Assembly: GCA_905480335.1 (NCBI GenBank)
Contig: CAJQPY010000022.1
Coordinates: 35,536-99,535, forward strand
Length of the DNA stretch: 64,000 nt
Direction: 5' to 3'
Source: an uncultured Ilumatobacter sp.
GTDB lineage: Bacteria; Actinomycetota; Acidimicrobiia; Acidimicrobiales; Ilumatobacteraceae
In this document: positions 1 to 7,367 of the stretch, in pieces
Layout of the letters: every line of letters begins with the position of its first letter
Numbering within the stretch: position 1 is the first letter of the stretch
Translations under genes and position numbers: made by a program
The notes under the pieces: generated by a model
Database searches by the model: none
What the model was told of the DNA's origin: nothing
The model's input: the letters and a program-made list of their open reading frames with translations, nothing else

Positions 1-1606
1 CCACTCCCGACTGATCGTGTTATGGGGGACGAACACGCGCCTCACCAATCGCCATCTCTGGCCGACCATCGAAACGGCCCGCACGAATGGTGCACGCATC
101 GTGGTAATCGATCCAATCCGCACACTCACCGCTGAAGCTGTCAACGCCGACCGAGGTGATCGCTTCATCCAACCGCTACCGGGCACCGACATCGCAATGC
201 TTCTGGCAATGATGCATGTCATCATCCGTGACGGGCTAACAGATGATGAGTGGATCATTGCGCACACCACGGGATTCGATGAACTCTGCGACGCTGTCAT
301 GGAGTGGACGCCGGAGCGTGCGGCCCAAGTCTGTGGTGTCGACACTCAAATCATTGAGTCGTTGGCGATCGACGTCGCCACAACTCGACCGACTGCCGTA
401 CGGACACTCATCGGCCCCGAGCACCACGAAAACGGTGCAATGTTCTTCCGCACCCTCGCCTGCCTTCCAGCTCTCACCGGAGCGTGGCGCGATCGCGGTG
501 GTGGGTACTCCCGAAGTGTTGGATTTTGGACCGAACGTCAGATCGACCACGACGCGCTATCACGACCCGACTTAATCCCAACTAGCCCATCGGGTGAGCA
601 GCCCCGCACGGTCAATATGAGTCGCCTCGGTTCGGTGCTCACCGACCTTGACCCTGCAATCCATGCGATGATCATTTGGAACTGCAATCCACTCGTCACA
701 GTCCCCAATGCCGAACTGATTCGTCGCGGACTTGCCCGTGACGACATATTCATCGTGGTCCATGAGCAGTTCCTCACCGACACAGCCCGATATGCCGACA
801 TCGTGTTGCCCGCCACCACACAACTAGAAGCTGACGACGTGGTCTTCCCGTGGGGGCATCTGTGGGTCACTTACAACGCAGCTGCGATAGCACCGCAGGG
901 TGAGGCGTGCAACAACACCGAGTTGTTCCGCAGAATCGCTGCGGCCATGCAACTGAACGAAGCATCACTGTACGACGATGACCAAACGCTCATGCGCGAT
1001 GCTCTCTCAACAATCGACCTTAAAGAACTTCGCCGTGAAGGCTGGCTTCAAGCACCGTACCCAGACGACGGGCGACCGTTCGGCGACCCTGACGATGCCA
1101 CTCCGTTCCCGACCGATTCGGGCAAAGTCGAGTTCGCCTCCGACCAACTCGAGATGATCGGCCAACCCCGGATCCCGACCTTTGTCGCCCCGCGCGAAAG
1201 TCTCGGTGGTGACTGTGCCCTGACGTCCCGCTTCCCGTTTCAGCTGTTAACTCCGAAGCACCATTCCCGATTCTTGAACTCCGGCTACGCCCAGTTGCCG
1301 AAACACGGACCGACCGAGGGTGGCCCGTTCGTGGAGCTGTGTGCTCAAGACGCCGTAATGATCGGAGTTGCCGACGGGGACTTCGCATGCGTCAAAAACG
1401 ATCGAGCGGCAATCGAGGTCATCGTGCAGATCTCCGAACGAGTACGTCCTGGTGTTGCCGCTATTCCGTTCGGCTGGTGGAGTGACCACCACTCCGATGG
1501 CCGGGTTGCGAATGCACTGACAAACGACGCGCTCACCGACTGGGGCGGAGGTGTTGCATTCAGTGACACGCTAGTTGCGATCACACCAGTCAAGACAACC
1601 CCTTGA
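1..1606 (+). CDS. Molybdopterin oxidoreductase, 3' part (truncated by window edge)
   Basis: The frame is open from the first bases of the window, so the true start lies to the left. An internal GTG at position 17 is not the start, because codons before it already read into the family's I-L-W-G-x-N stretch. The visible part holds the end of the molybdopterin-guanine-dinucleotide oxidoreductase core followed by a C-terminal Molydop_binding domain, recognisable from the T-P-K-H-H-S-R and D-W-G-G-G stretches. Such enzymes (formate dehydrogenase, BisC/DMSO reductase-like) carry out oxygen-atom or electron transfer at a bis-MGD Mo centre. The 4Fe-4S N-terminal domain, if any, and the Mo ligand are outside the window, so the substrate cannot be assigned. 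Confidence 0.88.
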   Translation, partial: HSRLIVLWGTNTRLTNRHLWPTIETARTNGARIVVIDPIRTLTAEAVNADRGDRFIQPLPGTDIAMLLAMMHVIIRDGLTDDEWIIAHTTGFDELCDAVMEWTPERAAQVCGVDTQIIESLAIDVATTRPTAVRTLIGPEHHENGAMFFRTLACLPALTGAWRDRGGGYSRSVGFWTERQIDHDALSRPDLIPTSPSGEQPRTVNMSRLGSVLTDLDPAIHAMIIWNCNPLVTVPNAELIRRGLARDDIFIVVHEQFLTDTARYADIVLPATTQLEADDVVFPWGHLWVTYNAAAIAPQGEACNNTELFRRIAAAMQLNEASLYDDDQTLMRDALSTIDLKELRREGWLQAPYPDDGRPFGDPDDATPFPTDSGKVEFASDQLEMIGQPRIPTFVAPRESLGGDCALTSRFPFQLLTPKHHSRFLNSGYAQLPKHGPTEGGPFVELCAQDAVMIGVADGDFACVKNDRAAIEVIVQISERVRPGVAAIPFGWWSDHHSDGRVANALTNDALTDWGGGVAFSDTLVAITPVKTTP

Positions 1607-1688
1607 CCCCGACCTCGTGGTACAACAGACACCCGTCATCCACCGAGCGACCGTCGATCATCATCTCGACAATCGCTACCGTCGCCTC

Positions 1689-2435
1689 ATGACCGAAACG
1701 CCGCACGGCACAACGGGCCGTGGCATCGTTGACCGCCAGGCGCTCACCGATATTATCCCGCTCGCCATCCCTGCGATCCCATTCGGTTTTATCGTGGGCC
1801 TCGCCGTAACAGAGTCGGCGATGCCCCAGTGGGTGGCCTGGTTGACAGCGCCGCTCATCTTCGCCGGCGCCGCCCAGCTCGCGATGATCACCCTCGCAGG
1901 AGCTGCATCGCTCTGGGCAGTAATTACTGCCGTACTCGTCATCAACATCCGCCACGTCATGTACAGCGCTGCGCTCGCCCCAACCTTCCGTAAGCAACCG
2001 CGCTGGATGCGACGGGTTGGGCCGTTTTTGCTGGTTGACCAGACGTTCGCGCTCGCTTCGCTCCAGACCCACCGAGCTCCCGCTGATTTCCGGCGCTACT
2101 ACCTGACTGTCGCAGTAACCCTCTACGCCGTCTGGAACGTCGTCGTTCCGCTCGGGATGTTGGTCGGGCCGGTCGTCCCTGAGTCTTGGCGTCTCGACCT
2201 CGCACCACCGATCATGTTCGCTGGCCTGACGCTGCTCGCCATCAAAAAGATCCCGGCAGCGGTGGCTGCCATGGTCGGTGGGTTTGTATCACTTGCCACG
2301 ATTGACCTCCGTGATCGACTCGGCATCGCAGTCGGCGCAATCGCCGGCGTCATCGCTGGCGCTATCGCCGAACAGATCATCGAACGGCGTGCCTGCACCG
2401 CAAGACCAAGACCCCCACAGGAACCACTGCGTTGA
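1689..2435 (+). CDS. azlC: AzlC family branched-chain amino acid exporter, large subunit
   Basis: About 248 residues, largely hydrophobic, with the AzlC hallmarks I-P-F-G-F-I near the N-terminus and a conserved N-x-R-H-x-x-Y-S stretch. AzlC pairs with AzlD in the inner membrane to export branched-chain amino acids or analogues. The frame is open further upstream to 1575 and overlaps the previous gene, but the added residues are polar and unlike the family, so the ATG at 1689 is preferred. Its stop overlaps the TTG start of the azlD-like gene by 4 nt, which implies translational coupling. The family call is firm; the substrate is inferred. Confidence 0.85.
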   Translation: MTETPHGTTGRGIVDRQALTDIIPLAIPAIPFGFIVGLAVTESAMPQWVAWLTAPLIFAGAAQLAMITLAGAASLWAVITAVLVINIRHVMYSAALAPTFRKQPRWMRRVGPFLLVDQTFALASLQTHRAPADFRRYYLTVAVTLYAVWNVVVPLGMLVGPVVPESWRLDLAPPIMFAGLTLLAIKKIPAAVAAMVGGFVSLATIDLRDRLGIAVGAIAGVIAGAIAEQIIERRACTARPRPPQEPLR

Positions 2436-2749
2436 GCACGACGGCGGCCCTTGTTGCTCTCGCCTGCGGTGCGATCGGCACCTACTTTGCCCGGAGCGGT
2501 CTGATCCTGTTGCTTGCCGATCGCGCCCTCCCTGCATCAGTCGAACGAGCACTCCAGAACGTCGGCCCCGCCGTGCTCGCCGCTCTCACCATTAACCTCG
2601 CAGTCGGCAGCAGGGGCTTAGGTGAAGTCGAGTTCATCGAGGTCGCCGCTCTCATCGTCGCAGGCCTGGTGACCGTCTGGCGCAGGAATCTGATCTGGAC
2701 CTTCGTTGTCGGCATGGCGACCATCTGGATGCTTGGCGCGCTGACCTAA
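2432..2749 (+). CDS. azlD: AzlD family small subunit of amino acid exporter
   Basis: A 105-residue protein with about four hydrophobic segments and the AzlD pattern of a central L-x-x-V-G-P-A-V-L-A-A-L segment. It starts at TTG inside the stop of the azlC gene (4-nt overlap), as AzlC/AzlD pairs often do. AzlD is required with AzlC for export of branched-chain amino acids. There is no clear promoter between the two genes, so they form one unit. Confidence 0.82.
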   Translation: MSTTAALVALACGAIGTYFARSGLILLLADRALPASVERALQNVGPAVLAALTINLAVGSRGLGEVEFIEVAALIVAGLVTVWRRNLIWTFVVGMATIWMLGALT

Positions 2750-2794
2750 CGTCGCTCCCCGAGCCCGTGGGACGGCAGCGGTAACCTCAATGAA

Positions 2795-4066
2795 ATGGCC
2801 GGCGAACTGATTTACGCATTTCGTGTCATGCGCCTCCCCCTTCTGGATGCCGGCGGGTCACCGATCGGCCGTATTGTGGATCTCGTTGTCGTCCCCGGAC
2901 GTCCGGCGCGACACGGCAAGTCAGCGAGCGCACCTCGCCTTGTCGGGTTCGTGGCCGACAGCCAACGGCGCCGGATCTTCGTCAACGCGAATCGCGTCGG
3001 CGAGCTCAACGGCGATGGCGCTCGACTCAAGAGCTGGGATGTCGACCTCAACCCGTTTAAGCCTCGGCCTGGTGAGGTGCTTATCGGCAAAGAACTGATC
3101 GACCGACGGATAGGCGATGAGATCGTAAGTGACATTGGGTTGGAGTCCATCAGTGACGGTCGGTCGTCGTGGTGGGAAATCAACAAAGTCCGACTCGCTC
3201 GAAAAGGCAGTCTTGGTAGACGGTCCACGTACCGACTCGCCGACGCTAAGGAGGTTCCCGGTCTGTTCGACAACCCCACGTCGATGGAGGCTGAAGCCGC
3301 TCGTCTCCGTGATTTCCACCCCACCGAAGTGGCCGCAGTGATCCGGGCGCTTCCGGATCAACAACGCCGCCAACTCGCTGAGGCCCTTGACGACCAACGC
3401 CTCGCTAATGTGCTTGAAGAACTCACCGAGGAGGAGCAGGTCCGCATCGTCGAGGCGCTCGACGTTGAGCGCCTCGAAGGCGTGTTCGACGAAATGGAAT
3501 ACGACGACGTAGCCGACCTGCTCGGGCAGATGACTGCTGCGCAGCAGGAGCAGATGCTTGACGCGATGGACGACGAGGACGAAGCCGTCGTACGCCGTCT
3601 GCTGTCGTACGAAGCCGGAACTGCGGGCGGTTTGATGACCCCCGAGGTGATCATCCTCGGCCCCACCTCCACCGTCGCAGAAGCACTCGCTCAAGCCCGC
3701 GATCCAGATTGGGTCGTCAGCATTGCGACGCAGGTCTTCGTCTGCCAGGCGCCTTTCAAGACCCCCACCGGCAAGTTCCTCGGTGTGGTCCATATGCAAC
3801 GCCTGCTCCGCGAGCCCCCGTCGATGGAGCTGCGACAATTACTCGACGATGTCCCAGTCGTTTCACCGGAACTAAGCGATCACGGGGTCGCTGTCGAACT
3901 CGCAAGCTACGACCTTCTTGCCATTCCTGTCTGTGACGACGCCGGACGGTTGCTGGGCGCGGTCACCGTCGATGATGTGATCGACCGCATGCTCGGCACC
4001 GACTGGCGCAAACGACAACGACAGGCCTCCAATTCGGATCCAAAATCTTCTGGTTCGGCATCATGA
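2795..4066 (+). CDS. PRC-barrel / MgtE N-terminal / CBS domain protein without a membrane channel
   Basis: 423 residues. Residues about 1-110 resemble a PRC-barrel (V-M-R-L-P-L-L-D-A-G-G-S-P-I-G-R). Residues about 170-280 are the MgtE intracellular N-domain, a helical superhelix rich in E and D (L-T-E-E-E-Q-V, Y-D-D-V-A-D-L-L). Residues about 280-400 are a CBS pair beginning G-T-A-G-G-L-M-T-P and ending T-V-D-D-V-I-D-R. In MgtE these parts sense Mg2+ and gate the pore, but here no transmembrane domain follows. It overlaps the next gene, a DUF1003 membrane protein, by 4 nt, so a cytosolic ion-sensing partner role is plausible but inferred. Confidence 0.85.
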   Translation: MAGELIYAFRVMRLPLLDAGGSPIGRIVDLVVVPGRPARHGKSASAPRLVGFVADSQRRRIFVNANRVGELNGDGARLKSWDVDLNPFKPRPGEVLIGKELIDRRIGDEIVSDIGLESISDGRSSWWEINKVRLARKGSLGRRSTYRLADAKEVPGLFDNPTSMEAEAARLRDFHPTEVAAVIRALPDQQRRQLAEALDDQRLANVLEELTEEEQVRIVEALDVERLEGVFDEMEYDDVADLLGQMTAAQQEQMLDAMDDEDEAVVRRLLSYEAGTAGGLMTPEVIILGPTSTVAEALAQARDPDWVVSIATQVFVCQAPFKTPTGKFLGVVHMQRLLREPPSMELRQLLDDVPVVSPELSDHGVAVELASYDLLAIPVCDDAGRLLGAVTVDDVIDRMLGTDWRKRQRQASNSDPKSSGSAS

Positions 4067-4629
4067 AACGCCAGCAGGACCTCACCTCGCCACGGTCTGC
4101 GCGCCGTCTCGGTGTCGCGGTCGACAGGGACGCGTTCGGATCGTTTGCTGAATCGATCGCCAGCTTCATCGGAACTGCTCGATTCCTCGTCTACCAGACC
4201 GTGTTTATCTCGGTCTGGATCCTGCACAACACTCTCGCCCCAGATCGTCTGGTCTTCGACCCCTGGTCACGCGGATTCACCCTGCTCACGCTTGTGCTCT
4301 CTATCCAGGCGGCATATGCGGCACCGCTGATCCTGCTCGCTCAGGCTCGTCAGGAACGACGCGACCGCGTCGTTGCTGAGATCGACCGAGAAGTGGCAGA
4401 ACGCACCCAATCCGACACCGAGTTCCTCGCCCGCGAAATCGCCAGTGTTCGCGTGTCATTATCGGACATGGTTACCGGCGAGAGCTTTGATGAGCGACTT
4501 GAACGACTCACTGACATGGTTGAATTGCTCGGGCATCAGATGACGCCGCGTACTGACTCCACGGAATCCCCAGCAATGACAGCAAGGTCAAACGACGCCA
4601 GTCTCCCCGCCGGCGACGCCGACCTGTAA
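4063..4629 (+). CDS. DUF1003 domain membrane protein
   Basis: 188 residues with two hydrophobic segments (about 42-62 and 76-95) and the DUF1003 signature F-x-x-x-Q-x-x-F-I-x-x-W-I, D-P-x-x-x-x-F-T-L-L-T-L-x-L-S-x-Q-A-x-x-A-A-P-L-I-L. The C-terminal third is a charged, helical, probably cytoplasmic tail. The ATG overlaps the stop of the MgtE-N/CBS gene (ATGA). DUF1003 genes sit next to soluble MgtE-N/CBS proteins in other actinobacteria as far as I recall; the function is unknown. It ends convergently with the next gene only 37 nt away. Confidence 0.83.
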   Translation: MKRQQDLTSPRSARRLGVAVDRDAFGSFAESIASFIGTARFLVYQTVFISVWILHNTLAPDRLVFDPWSRGFTLLTLVLSIQAAYAAPLILLAQARQERRDRVVAEIDREVAERTQSDTEFLAREIASVRVSLSDMVTGESFDERLERLTDMVELLGHQMTPRTDSTESPAMTARSNDASLPAGDADL

Positions 4630-4666
4630 GGCACGCGCGCGACGGCTGCGTCGTACTCTGATTGCG

Positions 4667-5626
4667 TCAGTTGCTCGGCAACCCGGTGAATTCCTGGAGG
4701 CGAATTCCTCGGCTTTCAATCGCCCGAAGTAACGCTGTCGTGTTTACCCGCTCATCACCAGGCAGGTTTAAACCGACCGGAAAATCACCGTCAAGAATCG
4801 CATCGAGGTATGCGCAGACGGTTGCCGCAGTCGCAGAACCAACCATCTCCGCGATCCCCGCGATGAGGGTGAGTCGTGCCCCAGACGTATCGGCACCGCG
4901 CACCTCGACCCGCAATGCACCGACGCCGCCTTCCCGATGGGGCGGCGTCAACATCGGAAGCCGAGACGTAAGACGATCACGACGATTAGCCGACAGCCGT
5001 GCTGAGATCCGTACAGCGTCAGGGAACGTGCGATGCATGAGTACCGGGCCCGGCACCTCGGCGCGATAGCAGTCGTAGGCGCCGACCGGTTCGGGAAACC
5101 ACTCGAGCTGGCGGCCCGTTCCGGCCCGGAATGTCGTGAACGAGCCGTCGTCAAATGCAACAGCATGACCGGCCAGGCCACGGTGATGCTGCCGGGCACA
5201 TGCGGGCCCAGCTGTGCCGTGAATGCCGACATGGATCTCGTCGATAGAGGCAAGCTGTGTCGTCAGGTACCGCGCGATCAGACCGACCAGGCCCGGCGAC
5301 ATACCGGCACCGACGACCAGTGATGCGGCAGACCGCATGGCGCGTTCTGATTCCAACGTCATTGCATCAACATCCGCCATCTGATCGCCAACCGAGATCA
5401 CGCTGATGCCACGGTCAAGGAGGGCGATGCTGTCAGGGTGATGCGCGCTGGAGTGCGCCAACACGGCAACTTCCACCTTGTCAAGCAGCGGGCTGGACTC
5501 CAGATCAACCCGCCGCGAGTCGATGCTGACCAGAGAGTGACTCGACATGGCAGCAACATGCTTGGCTACCCGCTGGCCGACGACGCCGTTCCCGATAACT
5601 GCGATTCGTCCCACGCCCGGGCTCAC
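4667..5626 (-). CDS. Saccharopine dehydrogenase-like NAD(P)-binding protein
   Basis: 319 residues beginning at GTG with a Rossmann motif I-A-V-I-G-N-G-V-V-G close to the N-terminus. The internal stretch G-A-G-M-S-P-G-L-V-G-L resembles the saccharopine dehydrogenase-like family, where the first domain binds NAD(P) and the second binds substrate. The GTG start overlaps the TGA of a 44-codon upstream gene by 4 nt, so the two are probably co-translated. No lysine-pathway neighbours are present, so a true saccharopine substrate is unlikely to be inferable. Family call moderate, function open. Confidence 0.7.
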   Translation of the reverse strand: MSPGVGRIAVIGNGVVGQRVAKHVAAMSSHSLVSIDSRRVDLESSPLLDKVEVAVLAHSSAHHPDSIALLDRGISVISVGDQMADVDAMTLESERAMRSAASLVVGAGMSPGLVGLIARYLTTQLASIDEIHVGIHGTAGPACARQHHRGLAGHAVAFDDGSFTTFRAGTGRQLEWFPEPVGAYDCYRAEVPGPVLMHRTFPDAVRISARLSANRRDRLTSRLPMLTPPHREGGVGALRVEVRGADTSGARLTLIAGIAEMVGSATAATVCAYLDAILDGDFPVGLNLPGDERVNTTALLRAIESRGIRLQEFTGLPSN

Positions 5627-5757
5627 GGCTCGGGCAGCTCAAGCGGTTGCCATCCGCCATGCTGCGGCGGTGTGCCCCCTGATCCGCGAAGACGTATCGC
5701 CGCGGCCGCCAGCACCGTGGCTATAAGCGCAGCTAGAATTCGACGAATGAACTTCAT
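5623..5757 (-). CDS. Small hypothetical membrane peptide (44 aa) coupled to downstream gene
   Basis: Starts at ATG 5757. The N-terminal 24 residues are a basic-then-hydrophobic helix (M-K-F-I-R-R followed by an Ala/Leu-rich run), then a short Gly/Pro tail ending E-L-P-E-P. The stop TGA overlaps the GTG of the saccharopine dehydrogenase-like gene. It lies just downstream of tRNA-Ile. I do not recognise a named family; similar one-helix peptides of this size occur in Acidimicrobiia by my recollection. Support comes from the exact 4-nt overlap and the signal/anchor-like composition. Confidence 0.55.
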   Translation of the reverse strand: MKFIRRILAALIATVLAAAAIRLRGSGGTPPQHGGWQPLELPEP

Positions 5758-5794
5758 CAGATGAACGTCACAGTGGTCTCTCGACAGAGTCAGG

Positions 5795-5871
5795 TGGTGG
5801 GGCTACCTGGAATCGAACCAGGGACCTCATCGTTATCAGCGATGCGCTCTAACCGACTGAGCTATAGCCCC
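5795..5871 (-). tRNA. tRNA-Ile (GAT anticodon), CCA encoded
   Basis: Read on the minus strand the sequence folds as a full cloverleaf: acceptor GGGGCTA/TAGCCCC, D-arm with AGCTCAGTCGGTTAGAGC, anticodon stem CATCG/CGATG around the loop CTGATAA with anticodon GAT, T-arm with GGTTCGATTCC, discriminator A and an encoded CCA (5797-5795). It follows the DUF3566 gene, as in mycobacteria where tRNA-Ile and tRNA-Ala follow gyrA and that gene. No tRNA-Ala is seen next to it here. Confidence 0.95.
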
Positions 5872-5886
5872 GACAGGTCCGGCACA

Positions 5887-6933
5887 CTATCGGGACGGTC
5901 GCACGTTCGCACCGGTGTCGTCGACCACCGCGTGACGGACCATCGATCCCGACGAATCACGAATGACAGCGGGCACTTCCGGCTCTGTTCTACGCACGAC
6001 AAAGCGTCGCATCGGCGATGTTCGCGTCTCGACAACTTCCTCTTCGAGCACCGTGAATCGCATACCACCGACAAGGTCTGTGATCAGGTTGAACAACGTG
6101 GCGACAAGGACCGCAAGGCCGGTCAGTCCGATGACCATGAAGAGCCCGGCGATCCAACCGGCGTGATACAGCTCGCCGCCGTTGAACTCAAAGGAATTCC
6201 ACCCGAACGACTCAAAGAATCGTTCGATGTTGTCCACCGTTCCGGTGGCGTATGCAACATTCCAGAGCAGCACCGACGCCGTGAGAACGATGATGTACAA
6301 CACGAAATGCGCCACCAGAGCGATCTTGAACACACTCCACGGATCGACGTGGCGCACGACGCGAGTGACCTTACGAACACGAGCCTTTCGACCGAGGACC
6401 CGGGGCACCTTTGCTGGGATCGGAACGGGGGCGGGGTCGTAGTCGGCGGGTTGCTTAGGACGCCGCCGTGCTGTGGTTGTGTCGTCCTGCGGAGCGAATG
6501 CCACAACCGGGCCATCGATGTCAGCACGCCGGAGCTCCTCGATGATCTGATCGGACGCGTCGCTATCAATGCCGTCATCGAGTTCGGGGTCATCAATCGG
6601 GACCACCCGGGCAACAGGCTCATTGTCGTCAGGAGTTGCCTGGACGATCGTGGGGAGCGCATCATCACCAACGTCGGCATCGTCGGCGGTCTTGACCGCT
6701 GCAACAACATCCACCGTCCCACCTTCGGCATTGGCATCGACCTCGATCGGACCTTGGTCGCTCAGTTCGTCATCTGTCGCGACTGGATCGTCGGTGCGGC
6801 CGGCAATCTCTAACTCGCGATCGGCATCCTCAATCGCTTCGTCGAACGCCTCGTCCAACTCCTCGTCGTTGAACAGATCGTTGAGCGCGGCTCCGTCCTC
6901 GGACGAGGTGAGGGCACGCTCGGTCTTGCTCAC
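5887..6933 (-). CDS. DUF3566 domain membrane protein with long acidic N-terminus
   Basis: 348 residues. The first ~175 residues are low-complexity and highly acidic (many D/E/A). The DUF3566 domain follows: R-x-V-R-H-V-D-P-W-S-V-F-K, a first transmembrane helix, a short extracellular loop (G-W-N-S-F-E-F), a second helix and a hydrophilic tail. The family sits next to gyrA in actinobacteria (Rv0007 in M. tuberculosis) and its function is unknown. Here it is downstream of gyrA on the same strand, with tRNA-Ile behind it. The acidic extension is long compared with the domain itself. Confidence 0.85.
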   Translation of the reverse strand: MSKTERALTSSEDGAALNDLFNDEELDEAFDEAIEDADRELEIAGRTDDPVATDDELSDQGPIEVDANAEGGTVDVVAAVKTADDADVGDDALPTIVQATPDDNEPVARVVPIDDPELDDGIDSDASDQIIEELRRADIDGPVVAFAPQDDTTTARRRPKQPADYDPAPVPIPAKVPRVLGRKARVRKVTRVVRHVDPWSVFKIALVAHFVLYIIVLTASVLLWNVAYATGTVDNIERFFESFGWNSFEFNGGELYHAGWIAGLFMVIGLTGLAVLVATLFNLITDLVGGMRFTVLEEEVVETRTSPMRRFVVRRTEPEVPAVIRDSSGSMVRHAVVDDTGANVRPSR

Positions 6934-7367
6934 CCTTCAGAGTGTAGGCGTAGCAGCACCTGGCTGGCGGCCACCAGTTCGGCATCCCGCAAAGAGTGGT
7001 AACTGCCATCGCCACCCGCTTTATTCACCAAACCGGCCATACCGGCGATTCGATATCGCAAGGCATCGGTGATGCTGAGTTGACCGGCACCTCGGGCACC
7101 GGAGCGACCGGTCGCCGTCTATCTCGTCGTGGCGACAGCGGCCACCATGATGGCGATAAGCCCAGCGATTTCAGCTACGACACAATTGCCACCTGCCCAC
7201 GGTCGCTGCGGAGACTTGGATCGGGTCGCGACGTCATCCATCTCATATCGATATGTCTGACCAGGTAAATTGAAGTCCAGGACACTGGTGCGTCTATCGG
7301 GTCGCGACAGTCGATGCGGGCAAGTACACCGCCAAATAATCTTGACCGATAGTCCGCTTCTGGCCAG
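6934..7367. other. 434-bp gap between gyrA and the DUF3566 gene
   Basis: No tRNA, no strong terminator and no conserved gene recognised. On the minus strand a frame lacking a stop runs through much of it and ends at 7119; a 40-codon candidate gene in it is listed separately. A promoter for the DUF3566 gene may lie in the last ~100 bases but I cannot point to convincing -35/-10 boxes. Confidence 0.5.
7119..7241 (-). CDS. Candidate small membrane peptide (40 aa)
   Basis: ATG at 7241 to TAG at 7119. The first half is polar (R-S-K-S-P-Q-R-P-W) and the second half is a single hydrophobic helix (V-V-A-E-I-A-G-L-I-A-I-M-V-A-A-V-A). The same frame stays open upstream of the ATG without another ATG, GTG or TTG. 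No clear ribosome binding site is seen. The composition is that of a membrane micro-protein, but it may be chance. Low confidence. Confidence 0.25.
   Translation of the reverse strand: MDDVATRSKSPQRPWAGGNCVVAEIAGLIAIMVAAVATTR

Noticed and set aside
5761..6813. 350-codon open frame covering the tRNA and opposite the DUF3566 gene
   Set aside because: It runs across tRNA-Ile and is antisense to a better-supported gene.
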